Both the position numbers and the translations under genes were made by a program. Of a stretch of 6,444 bases of DNA, positions 1 to 6,444 are shown piece after piece (position 1 is the first letter of the stretch; each line of letters starts with the position of its first letter). The stretch comes from Miniphocaeibacter sp964345925 (GTDB lineage Bacteria; Bacillota; Clostridia; Tissierellales; Peptoniphilaceae): NCBI GenBank assembly GCA_964345925.1, contig CAYFSP010000066.1, positions 1 through 6,444 of the forward strand. The letters run 5' to 3'. A model generated the notes under the pieces. The model was given only the letters and a program-made list of their open reading frames with translations. It did no database searches and was not told where the DNA came from.

Positions 1-26
1 AGACAAGAATATAGAATACAGCTTAT

Positions 27-236
27 ATGAGAACTTTACTCATAAAAGACCATATACTTAACAATAAGCTTATAAGAGCAAAAACATGGCAAGAAATGTT
101 GATTAAGGTTTGTGAAAGTTTGATAGAAGTTAATGAATAAAAGATTACGAAATTTGAAGAACTTGAGCATATGAACGGGAAAAAGAATAAATGTTTTTCT
201 GTTAAATCTATGGGAAGAAATTTGATGGAGGTTTAA
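27..236 (+). pseudogene. Decayed C-terminal gene remnant
   Basis: The frame opens at ATG 27, hits TAA at 138-140, then stays open in the same frame to a second TAA at 234-236. The first part reads as 37 aa containing KTWQEMLIKVCESL; the second part contains KFEELEHMNGKKNKCFS. Amphipathic, natural-looking sequence continues across the stop, which suggests one former gene broken by a nonsense mutation rather than two small genes. Another stop at 12-14 closes the frame upstream, so the N-terminal part is missing or lies in another frame. The W-x-E-M-L-x-K-V-C-E-x-L pattern recalls a C-terminal segment I have seen in uncharacterised Firmicute proteins, but I cannot name the family. No ribosome binding site precedes ATG 27. 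The main alternative is chance open frame in AT-rich DNA. Confidence 0.4.
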
Positions 237-287
237 GTAATTCTGAATAATATGGATACACTTTAATATTTATTGTTCAAATCATAG

Positions 288-310
288 TTACTTTTACTTG
301 TTAATTACTT
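288..310 (+). repeat. Three TTACTT direct repeats, possible operator
   Basis: TTACTT occurs at 288-293 and 294-299 in tandem and again at 305-310. The second and third copies start 11 bases apart, about one helical turn. The repeats sit just before the ribosome binding site of the first gene and downstream of the weak -10 candidate, where a bound repressor could act. Gene 1 has several DNA-binding modules, so autoregulation is conceivable. In AT-rich DNA such repeats can also arise by chance. Confidence 0.25.
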
Positions 311-315
311 ATGCT

Positions 316-321
316 AGGAGG
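316..321 (+). promoter_or_regulatory. Ribosome binding site AGGAGG that fixes a GTG start
   Basis: A perfect AGGAGG lies seven bases before GTG 329-331, ideal spacing. The upstream in-frame ATG at 311 cannot use it because the motif lies inside its coding sequence, and no comparable motif precedes 311. The ATG at 333-335 is out of frame. Translation therefore probably begins at 329. Confidence 0.8.
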
Positions 322-328
322 GATACCG

Positions 329-3034
329 GTGCATGTCCAATTAGAGGGCTCGATAAAAAATTTAAATCTATCAGTAAGATCAACTAATGCCCTTTATAGA
401 GCAGGAATTAAAACTATTAAAGATTTATTAGACACACCCCAAAACAGCATTGAAAAGATATATGGTTTAGGGGTTAAAAGTTTAAATGAAATTTATTCTA
501 TAAGGGAAAATTTAAAGTTAATTTACAATCATGATTTTGAAGTTATAGAAGAGCATTTAAAGACTTTTATTTATAATGATGGCTTAGAATATATAGATAT
601 TAAACTTGAGGATTTAGGTCTAAGTCGTAGATCATATAATTGTCTTAAGAGAAGTAAAGTATTTTATTTTTCAGAGTTAAATATCTTATCTGATGAAGAT
701 TTAATGAAAATTAGAAATTTTGGTATTAGCTCGTTGAGAGAAATAAAGGACTTAAAAGAAAAAGTAGAGTTAAAAGAATATAATAGAAATAATGATAAAG
801 ATGAAGATGAAATTAAACTTTTAGATTCAAGTGATAGAAAGTTTATTGCTGAAGTAACAAGAATTTTAGGATTAGATGCTTATGCAGTATTTACTACAAT
901 ACTTGAAGAATATAGGGATCAACTTAAGGAAATCAAAGAATCAGGTGATTCAGTTGATAAATATCAATTATTAAAATTATTATTTAAAATAGAAAATATA
1001 AGAGAAGAATTTAAGAATTTAATAATAAATATAATTAGTGAGGAAGAGTTTGGCCTACATGTGGAAGAACTTTCTTATAGAATCCCGATGGAATTAAGGC
1101 GAGAAAAAACATTAGAGCAAGTATTAAATGAGTTGCTTAATGAAGGGGAAATTGATTTTATATACGATGATAGGCTTATGATTAAAAGGAAGCCTTTCCA
1201 AGAAAGTGGCATTAAATATCTAAGTAAGAGAGAGTATAATGTATTGCTAAACAGAATTAAAGGAGTAACCTTAGAGGCGATTGGAGAAATATACGATATT
1301 AGCAGAGAAAGGGTTAGACAAATAGAAGTGATTGCAAAAAGAAAGTTGCTAACAAGTGGAATACTCTTTTTGGAAGATAATTATAAATATATATATTCAA
1401 ATTATAAATTAGATAAGAAGGATTATTATCTAGCTTTAGGCAGCTGTGAAGTATATAACTTCTTGAACTTAAGGTATGTATCCAGAGCAAATAGAGAAGC
1501 TGAAGAGTTGCTTGGGGATACAAAAATTCCAGTTATGCTAAGAAGAAAATTCGAGAAGGCCATCTATAAAGATTATATAACTATAAATAATAAGAGAATA
1601 AAAAAGACGAGAGATGATTTGGCAAATTATGTATTAAAAACCTATGCTAGAAACGATATTCATTTTGAAGAATTTAAAAAAATATATTTATCTATGGTTG
1701 AAAAGCTTGATTTGAAAGATGTGGGAAATATAGGCATTTTTAATAGAGGATATGAAAACAAATTGCTAGCAAGCAACAAATGCTTATGGAAATATGGTAG
1801 GATGATGCGATATTACAATCAAGACAATTATGATTATGAGGAATTACTTAAAGAATTAAACCTAAACCAATATAAGGATGTAGAGTATTCCAGTTTGAAG
1901 TTTTTTAGACAGTTTCCAGAAATAATGCTTGATTATGATATAAGGGATGAATATGAATTGCATAATTTATTAAAGAAAATATGTAGCAAAGAGGACTATC
2001 CAAATGTTAAGTTTAATCGAATGCCTAATATAGAGTTTGGAATAGCAGATAGAGGCAAGCAGGCTAAGGATTTACTTTATATGCTGGCTCCAATTTCAAA
2101 TCATGAATTTGCAGAGGAATATGAAAAGGAATATGGAGTTGGTGCTAATACAGTTTTAGCCAACTATGTATCAGGGTTAGAAAAGTATTTTTATCAGGGA
2201 GAATATGTAATCGACTATCCTAAAATACCGGATAATATAAAAAACATCTTAAAAGAAAAATTATCTAAAGACTTATATTTAATGGAAGATGTAATAACGG
2301 AAGTAAAAAAGATTGATTCAGATATAAAATCAGAACAACTAAATCCAAGATCTTTAAAGTCATTGGGATTTATAACCTATGAGAAATATATGATCAGTGA
2401 TAGATACGACACTGCTACTCATTATTTTAATCATATCTTAACTAGTGAAGATTTAGTAGACATAAGCAAAATTGATACAAAGACAAGACAGCTTGTTAGT
2501 TTTTCATCACAACTTTATAAATTGAAAAATGAATATGAGATTATTGAGTATGCACCTAATAAATATATTAATTTTAGAAGATTAGAGGGTCTAGGAATAA
2601 AAAAGGAGACATTTAAAGATTTTACTAATCAAGTGATAAATATGTTGGGAGAAGGTAAGTACTTTACCATATCTTCTATTAGGGAAAAAGGTTTCACTCA
2701 TTATTTAGATGAATTAGGTTTTGATGATTGGTTTTATACATCTATTTTAATAGAAGATAAAGAGAGAATATCATATATTAGAGTCGGCAGAAATAAAATC
2801 ATGTTAACAAGCAGACATGAATTTAACTTTGAAGATTTTATAGAAAGTATAGTTTATAGCCAGGAAGATTTATATATCGACATATATGATTTGGAAAGAA
2901 TGCTAAAAAATGAATATCATATTTTTATAGACATATATAAGCTAAGATCTATAATTAAATCTTCTGATATGTATTATGATGAAATTACAGAACAGGTATA
3001 TGGGGATTATGAAATTTATTATGAGGTGATATAA
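329..3034 (+). CDS. Large DNA-binding protein with two RNAP alpha-CTD-like modules and a sigma-70 region 4-like helix-turn-helix
   Basis: About 901 aa from GTG 329; an ATG at 311 would add six residues but lacks a ribosome binding site. Numbering is from the GTG. Residues 11-62 resemble the RNA polymerase alpha C-terminal domain, keeping R17, N20, G48, K50 and S51, equivalent to E. coli R265, N268, G296, K298 and S299. Residues 92-146 are a second copy with R101, N104, C105, G132 and S135; the lysine is serine. About 238-290 looks like a winged helix. About 296-342 matches sigma-70 region 4, including SRERVRQIE with R326, E327, R330 and Q331 at the -35-contacting positions. The remaining 560 residues include YDIRDEYELH (536-545) and probable winged-helix segments near 585-630 and 725-830; I cannot name this part. 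No sigma region 2, polymerase core or nuclease motif is visible. It is cytoplasmic, with no signal peptide or membrane segment. It is first in the operon, one base before the ParB-like gene. Role inferred: promoter-like DNA recognition or transcription control. Confidence 0.9.
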   Translation: MHVQLEGSIKNLNLSVRSTNALYRAGIKTIKDLLDTPQNSIEKIYGLGVKSLNEIYSIRENLKLIYNHDFEVIEEHLKTFIYNDGLEYIDIKLEDLGLSRRSYNCLKRSKVFYFSELNILSDEDLMKIRNFGISSLREIKDLKEKVELKEYNRNNDKDEDEIKLLDSSDRKFIAEVTRILGLDAYAVFTTILEEYRDQLKEIKESGDSVDKYQLLKLLFKIENIREEFKNLIINIISEEEFGLHVEELSYRIPMELRREKTLEQVLNELLNEGEIDFIYDDRLMIKRKPFQESGIKYLSKREYNVLLNRIKGVTLEAIGEIYDISRERVRQIEVIAKRKLLTSGILFLEDNYKYIYSNYKLDKKDYYLALGSCEVYNFLNLRYVSRANREAEELLGDTKIPVMLRRKFEKAIYKDYITINNKRIKKTRDDLANYVLKTYARNDIHFEEFKKIYLSMVEKLDLKDVGNIGIFNRGYENKLLASNKCLWKYGRMMRYYNQDNYDYEELLKELNLNQYKDVEYSSLKFFRQFPEIMLDYDIRDEYELHNLLKKICSKEDYPNVKFNRMPNIEFGIADRGKQAKDLLYMLAPISNHEFAEEYEKEYGVGANTVLANYVSGLEKYFYQGEYVIDYPKIPDNIKNILKEKLSKDLYLMEDVITEVKKIDSDIKSEQLNPRSLKSLGFITYEKYMISDRYDTATHYFNHILTSEDLVDISKIDTKTRQLVSFSSQLYKLKNEYEIIEYAPNKYINFRRLEGLGIKKETFKDFTNQVINMLGEGKYFTISSIREKGFTHYLDELGFDDWFYTSILIEDKERISYIRVGRNKIMLTSRHEFNFEDFIESIVYSQEDLYIDIYDLERMLKNEYHIFIDIYKLRSIIKSSDMYYDEITEQVYGDYEIYYEVI

Positions 3035-3035
3035 A

Positions 3036-4262
3036 ATGAAAGGTATACTAGAAAAAGGATTAGGGGAAAAATTTGTAATTGAAACGGATTTAACTAAAAA
3101 GCTAGTTATAGACAATGTAGCTAAGGTCTATCCGGTCTATAAGATTAGATTGGATAAGTTATATTATAATGACCAAAATGACAGGATAGCCACATGGGTT
3201 TCCCAATATAAGACAGAAAATAATGTTGACGAAATTAATATGGAAAATTTAGATGAATATAATGCAATAATTCATAACTTCGTGACTGAAAGTAATAGGG
3301 AAGCATTAAGAAAAACACAGACAAATATGGAACTGATAGGTCAAAATGTACCAGGTGTAGTTTTACAAGATGGTAGAATAATTGATGGTAACAGGAGATT
3401 TACTTGTTTAAGGAATATAGAAGAAAAGACTGGTCAAACCCAGTATTTTGAGGCAGTTATCTTAGACCATAATATCAAAAATAATAAGAAGCAAATAAAG
3501 ATGTTAGAATTAATGTTACAGCATGGAATTGATGAAAAAATAGATTACAATCCCATAGATCGCTTAGTTGGGGTTTATAATGATGTAATCGAAACAGGTC
3601 TATTAACTGCCAAAGAGTATGCAATGGGTATCGGTGTCAAAGAAAGTGAAGTAGTACAAGAAATAGAAAAAGCTAAACTTATGGTAGAGTTTTTAGAGTT
3701 TATTAATGCCCCTAAGCAATTTCATTTAGCTAGGCATTTCAATATTGTGGATCCTTTAAAAGAGTTAAATACTATGTTAAAGAGAATAAATGATGAAGAT
3801 AAGAAGGAAGATTTAAAGTATAGTGTATTTTCACAATTTTTAATTTCTCCTGAAGGAGATGCTACACGATATATGAGGAAAATAAAAAAGATTGCTAGTA
3901 ATGATAGGTTTTTAGAAGGATATCTAGATGAACAGGTTGATTTGGTAGAAAAAGTATGCGATATATTAGAGGCGCATCCGGAGGTTAAAGAAAATGAAAT
4001 AGCTAAGATTAGATCTGATGAAGACTTAAAGAGGAATTTTTATCAATCAACAGAAAAACACTTAAATAAAGTTAATAGTGATGCAACTAGAAATCAGCCT
4101 ATAAAGCTAGTTGAAAAAGCTTTTGATAATCTAGAATTAATTGATTTAAATATACTAAATAAATTATCTGTTCTTCAAGTAGAGGAGTTTAGCAACAATG
4201 TAAAAGATTTAAAAGAGAAGATTAATAATCTGGAAAAAGCTTTAGAATTATTACAGGTGTAA
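3036..4262 (+). CDS. ParB-like N-terminal domain protein with helix-turn-helix
   Basis: 408 aa. AGGTGA at 3024-3029, six bases before the ATG, lies inside the end of the previous gene, and one base separates the genes, so translation is probably coupled. Residues 31-145 fit a ParB/Srx-type domain: VYKIRLDKLYYNDQNDRI (34-51), then VPGVVLQDGRIIDGNRRF (105-122), whose DGNRR at 117-121 corresponds to the GxRR box that binds nucleotide in ParB CTPases. Residues about 170-225 suit the following helix-turn-helix, with a conserved-looking YNPIDRL and T-x-K-E-Y-A, as in KorB/ParB-type DNA-binding regions. Residues 385-407 form a short coiled coil, perhaps for dimers. True chromosomal ParB is about 280 aa and sits with ParA; no ParA is in the window and the C-terminus is longer, so a segregation role is unlikely. 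ParB-like folds also occur in DNA-modification and defence loci, for example DndB-type proteins. CTP or ATP use is unproven. Confidence 0.85.
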   Translation: MKGILEKGLGEKFVIETDLTKKLVIDNVAKVYPVYKIRLDKLYYNDQNDRIATWVSQYKTENNVDEINMENLDEYNAIIHNFVTESNREALRKTQTNMELIGQNVPGVVLQDGRIIDGNRRFTCLRNIEEKTGQTQYFEAVILDHNIKNNKKQIKMLELMLQHGIDEKIDYNPIDRLVGVYNDVIETGLLTAKEYAMGIGVKESEVVQEIEKAKLMVEFLEFINAPKQFHLARHFNIVDPLKELNTMLKRINDEDKKEDLKYSVFSQFLISPEGDATRYMRKIKKIASNDRFLEGYLDEQVDLVEKVCDILEAHPEVKENEIAKIRSDEDLKRNFYQSTEKHLNKVNSDATRNQPIKLVEKAFDNLELIDLNILNKLSVLQVEEFSNNVKDLKEKINNLEKALELLQV

Positions 4263-4264
4263 AT

Positions 4265-6151
4265 ATGATGAATAAATTTATTTCTCTAAATATGAATAAA
4301 GACCTTGTATATTTAACTTTTAATATTGAGAAGAAAAAGATAACTAATACAGCCATGTATAAAGTAAGATTAAGAAGATATATAGATAGAGATGAAATAT
4401 ATGAGGACAAAATTTTGCTCAAAGAGGGGCTTACCTATCCTGATTATAAGAAAATAATAGAAATTATAAGAAGAGACTCTGTTAAAAGAAATTACAAATT
4501 TATTGTTAGCGATGAGTTAAATAAATATATTAAAAATAGGGAACTTTATATTGGAAAAAGAGCAAGAGCTGGTTTAGAAATAAAAAACCAATCAGATATG
4601 ATTTTCAATGAGTTTTTAAAATATAAAAGCATAGTAGATAATAGCATGATTAGAATTTTAAGAGACAAGCAGGCATGGGATTCTTTCTTTATGTGTACTA
4701 TGAAACGATCTGCCAATTTCTCTGTACCAGGTTCTGGAAAAACCTCATCGGCATTAGGAGTATACAGCTATTTGGAACAAATAGGTTTAATAAATAAAAT
4801 AGTTATGATTGGTCCCAAAAATTCCTTTTCTTCTTGGGAAGATGAATTCATAAATTGTTTTGGCACCAAGAAGGTGTTAAAACTTTTTAACATACAAGAT
4901 TATAACTCTTTAAATGATAAAAAAAATGCTATTATGTATGAAACAGGTGGAAAAAATCTACTATTATTTAATTATGAAAGTCTGGTTTCTTTAGAGTATG
5001 AGGTAAAGAAAATAATAGATGAGAAAACTCTACTTATATATGATGAGGTTCATAAGGTTAAAAACGTAGATGGAATTAGAGCTGCCAGTGCTTTAGAAAT
5101 TTCTAAAAATGCTCAGTACATCATTACTATGACAGGTACACCGATTCCAAATTCATATTTAGATATAAAAAACATTTTAATGATTTTGTATGGTGACGAA
5201 TATAAGGAGTATTTTGGATTTTCAGAAAGGCAGCTTAAAAGCCCTACCGAAGATGATATTGAAAATATCAATACTAGAATACAACCATTTTTCTGCAGAA
5301 CTAACAAGAGACAGTTAGGTGTACCAGATGCTAATGATGACATATTAATAAATGTAGAAGCGTCAACAATTGAAAACGAAATTTTTAATATCCTATTATT
5401 AAAATATGCTAAAAACAAACTTGCTTTAATTATTAGACTTTTACAATTGGAGTCAGATCCAAAGATGTTATTAAAATCTATAGAAGAAAATTGGGAAGAG
5501 TATTCAGCAATCTTGGATACAAACAGAAAGGTAGAAGACATCGATTATGTAGACTATTCTGAACAAATTACTTCTTTGATTAACTCAATTGATAAAACAA
5601 CAAAATTCAAAGCTTGTATAAATAAGGCTAAAGAAATTTACGAAAAAGGAGAATCCCTAATAATATGGTGTATATTTATTGATTCTATATTCAACATAGC
5701 TAATGAGTTAAAAGAAAAAGGAATAGCTGTAGGTGTTATATATGGAGGCACCAGTGATGAAGAAAGGAATATGATTATTAATAAGTTTAGAAATAAAGAG
5801 TTAGATGTGTTAATCACAAATCCTCATACATTAGCAGAATCAATATCCTTGCATTCTGTTTGCCATAATGCAATTTACTATGAATATAGTTATAATTTAG
5901 TTCATCTCTTGCAATCTAAAGATAGGATACATAGATTGGGATTAGCTGAAGACCAATATACTCAATATTACTTTATGCAAAAAGAGTTCTCCAATAATAA
6001 CCATATGCCATATTCATTGGGAGAACAGATATATGATAGATTAGTGGAAAAAGAAAGAATTATGTTAGACGCTATTGATAAAGATAGGCTTGAAGTCCTT
6101 GGAACTAGTGATGAAGATCTAGACTTGATATTTAGTGATTTAAATTTATAG
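4265..6151 (+). CDS. SNF2-like superfamily 2 DNA helicase/translocase
   Basis: 628 aa from ATG 4265, or 627 from the adjacent ATG 4268; AGGTG at 4255-4259 is five and eight bases away respectively, so the second ATG may be preferred. It begins two bases after the ParB-like gene. Residues 1-125 are an N-terminal domain I cannot name. Helicase motifs follow in order: Q135 in the Q-motif position; Walker A SVPGSGKT (153-160); motif Ia near 178-195; Walker B DEVH (260-263); motif III TMTGTPIPNS (288-297); motif V about 516-532, containing NPHTLAESISLH; and motif VI QSKDRIHRLGL (550-560), with both arginines. All catalytic positions look intact, so an active ATP-driven double-stranded DNA translocase is expected; SNF2 proteins usually move along or remodel duplex DNA without separating strands. 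Walker A reads VPGSGKT rather than the usual DEMGLGKT, marking a bacterial side branch. No nuclease or methylase domain is fused. The ending ...EDLDLIFSDLNL looks natural although insertion-sequence-like DNA abuts the stop. Confidence 0.93.
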   Translation: MMNKFISLNMNKDLVYLTFNIEKKKITNTAMYKVRLRRYIDRDEIYEDKILLKEGLTYPDYKKIIEIIRRDSVKRNYKFIVSDELNKYIKNRELYIGKRARAGLEIKNQSDMIFNEFLKYKSIVDNSMIRILRDKQAWDSFFMCTMKRSANFSVPGSGKTSSALGVYSYLEQIGLINKIVMIGPKNSFSSWEDEFINCFGTKKVLKLFNIQDYNSLNDKKNAIMYETGGKNLLLFNYESLVSLEYEVKKIIDEKTLLIYDEVHKVKNVDGIRAASALEISKNAQYIITMTGTPIPNSYLDIKNILMILYGDEYKEYFGFSERQLKSPTEDDIENINTRIQPFFCRTNKRQLGVPDANDDILINVEASTIENEIFNILLLKYAKNKLALIIRLLQLESDPKMLLKSIEENWEEYSAILDTNRKVEDIDYVDYSEQITSLINSIDKTTKFKACINKAKEIYEKGESLIIWCIFIDSIFNIANELKEKGIAVGVIYGGTSDEERNMIINKFRNKELDVLITNPHTLAESISLHSVCHNAIYYEYSYNLVHLLQSKDRIHRLGLAEDQYTQYYFMQKEFSNNNHMPYSLGEQIYDRLVEKERIMLDAIDKDRLEVLGTSDEDLDLIFSDLNL

Positions 6152-6177
6152 AGAGTTTGTGTAGAATTTTGTGTTTC
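6151..6177. mobile_element. Possible IS256-family terminal inverted repeat remnant
   Basis: GAGAGTTTGTGTAGAATTTTGTGT starts on the last base of the helicase stop codon. On the other strand it reads ACACAAAATTCTACACAAAC, resembling the ends of IS256-family elements in Firmicutes as I remember them. No transposase gene and no second copy of this end are in the window, so it would be a solo end or the relic of an excised or deleted element. The call rests on pattern memory alone. Confidence 0.3.
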
Positions 6178-6215
6178 ATCGATACCAAATTTTTATAGAA
6201 ATTTAGTTTTATATT

Positions 6216-6360
6216 TTATTTTTCAAACAGGGTCTTAGGGGGGGGAACCTCTAAATCTTTCTGATAGGAACAAGTAGAAATTGGATAAAAAAGCGATCCT
6301 ATAAGAGTGCGCTGCATCAATTTTCTCATAAGTGTGTCTACACTTACTGTGCTTGCTCAT
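6216..6360 (-). pseudogene. Small minus-strand reading frame with a G8/C8 tract, possible gene fragment
   Basis: Reading the minus strand, ATG 6360-6358 opens a 41-aa frame containing SKHSKCRHTYEKIDAAHSYR and later FLSNFYLFLSERFRGSPP, stopping at TAA 6237-6235 just after a run of eight C (8 G at 6238-6245 on the + strand). With one base fewer in that run the frame would continue as KTLFEK and stop at 6218-6216. The residue mix looks protein-like and this stretch is richer in G+C than its surroundings. No ribosome binding site precedes the ATG, and the upstream frame closes at 6381-6379. I do not recognise the family. It could be a mobile-element gene fragment or chance. Confidence 0.22.
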
Positions 6361-6390
6361 GAAATTTATTTTAAAATATTAATATTAAAC

Positions 6391-6444
6391 GGCTCTTTGT
6401 CAAATAGTGTTGGTGAAGAGTTGTAAATGAATTACAGGGGAGTT
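6391..6444. mobile_element. Probable ISL3-family insertion sequence end, truncated by window edge
   Basis: GGCTCTTTGTCAAATAGTGT at 6391-6410, followed by TGGTGAAGAG, resembles the terminal inverted repeat of ISL3-family elements, which typically begins GGCTCTTTGTCAA or close to it. The element would run rightward out of the window, so neither the transposase nor the other end can be seen. ISL3-family insertions usually duplicate 8 bases of AT-rich target; TATTAAAC at 6383-6390 would be the left copy. Family assignment is from memory of the terminal pattern. Confidence 0.5.

Larger units (their letters stand above)
237..328 (+). promoter_or_regulatory. Leader and probable promoter region of the operon
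   Basis: This is the only non-coding stretch before the three-gene operon, so its promoter probably lies here or inside the remnant just upstream. The best -10-like hexamer is TAATAT at 264-269. The hexamer 17 bases upstream, TTCTGA at 241-246, matches the -35 consensus at only three positions. I see no strong sigma-A promoter, so the operon may be weakly expressed or need an activator. Confidence 0.3.

Noticed and set aside
20..81. Near-repeat GCTTATATGAG / GCTTATAAGAG, 47 bases apart
   Set aside because: Short, single pair and AT-rich. Chance is the simplest explanation; no unit and spacer pattern suggests CRISPR.
1314..1523. Open frame of 69 codons on the minus strand
   Set aside because: It lies wholly inside the first gene opposite well-supported coding sequence, with a low-complexity product and no ribosome binding site.
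329..3034. Calling the first gene a true sigma factor or RNA polymerase alpha subunit
   Set aside because: It lacks sigma regions 2 and 3 and the alpha N-terminal assembly domain, and is far longer than either. Only the DNA-reading modules are shared.
3036..4262. Calling the second gene the chromosomal partition protein ParB
   Set aside because: There is no ParA or parS-like site in the window, the length and C-terminus differ, and it sits in an operon with a SNF2 translocase.
4222..4422. Open frame of 66 codons on the minus strand, hydrophobic product
   Set aside because: It overlaps the junction and start of the helicase gene. The hydrophobic product is what AT-rich antisense of lysine/isoleucine-rich coding gives.
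5113..5541. Open frame of 142 codons on the minus strand
   Set aside because: It is antisense to the helicase core between motif III and the second lobe, with a serine/leucine-rich product typical of a shadow frame.
6187..6204. Inverted repeat AAATTT/AAATTT followed by a T-rich stretch, as a terminator of the operon
   Set aside because: The stem is six A/T pairs only, too weak for an intrinsic terminator. No G+C-rich stem with a T run follows the helicase gene.
6329..6346. Perfect 7-base inverted repeat TAAGTGT-GTCT-ACACTTA
   Set aside because: It could form a small hairpin, but no T run follows on either side, and it lies inside the possible minus-strand fragment. No function can be assigned.

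Overview
The window is AT-rich (by eye about 30% G+C). Its coding strands are purine-rich, its codons favour A/T endings, and one ribosome binding site is a perfect AGGAGG. This points to a low-G+C Firmicute, probably clostridial, but nothing in the sequence names the species.

Bases 1-328 hold no intact gene. Bases 27-236 look like the decayed end of an older gene, with one in-frame stop. A short leader with TTACTT repeats follows. The core, about 329-6151, is a compact three-gene operon on the + strand. Its intergenic gaps are 1 and 2-5 bases, and each downstream ribosome binding site lies inside the end of the gene before it. Gene 1 (about 901 aa) joins two RNA polymerase alpha C-terminal-domain-like modules, a probable winged helix and a sigma-70 region 4-like helix-turn-helix to a long C-terminal part I cannot name. 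Gene 2 (408 aa) is a ParB-like protein with a DGNRR motif, a probable helix-turn-helix and a C-terminal coiled coil. Gene 3 (627-628 aa) is a SNF2-like superfamily 2 ATPase with intact helicase motifs. Bases 6152-6444 carry no intact gene. They show an IS256-like terminal sequence touching the stop codon of gene 3, a G8 tract beside a small minus-strand reading frame, and at 6391 what looks like the end of an ISL3-family insertion sequence running off the window.

The three proteins look like one functional unit made of a promoter-reading DNA-binding protein, a ParB-type DNA-binding protein and a DNA translocase. I do not recognise this trio as a named system. The combination of co-transcription, insertion-sequence debris and a decayed neighbour suits an accessory locus such as genome defence or control of mobile DNA. 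That role is inference: no nuclease, methylase or toxin domain is visible to me in the window. The strongest observation is that gene 1 keeps, at matching spacing, the residues by which RNA polymerase alpha reads UP elements and sigma-70 reads the -35 box, while showing no polymerase core-binding part I can recognise.
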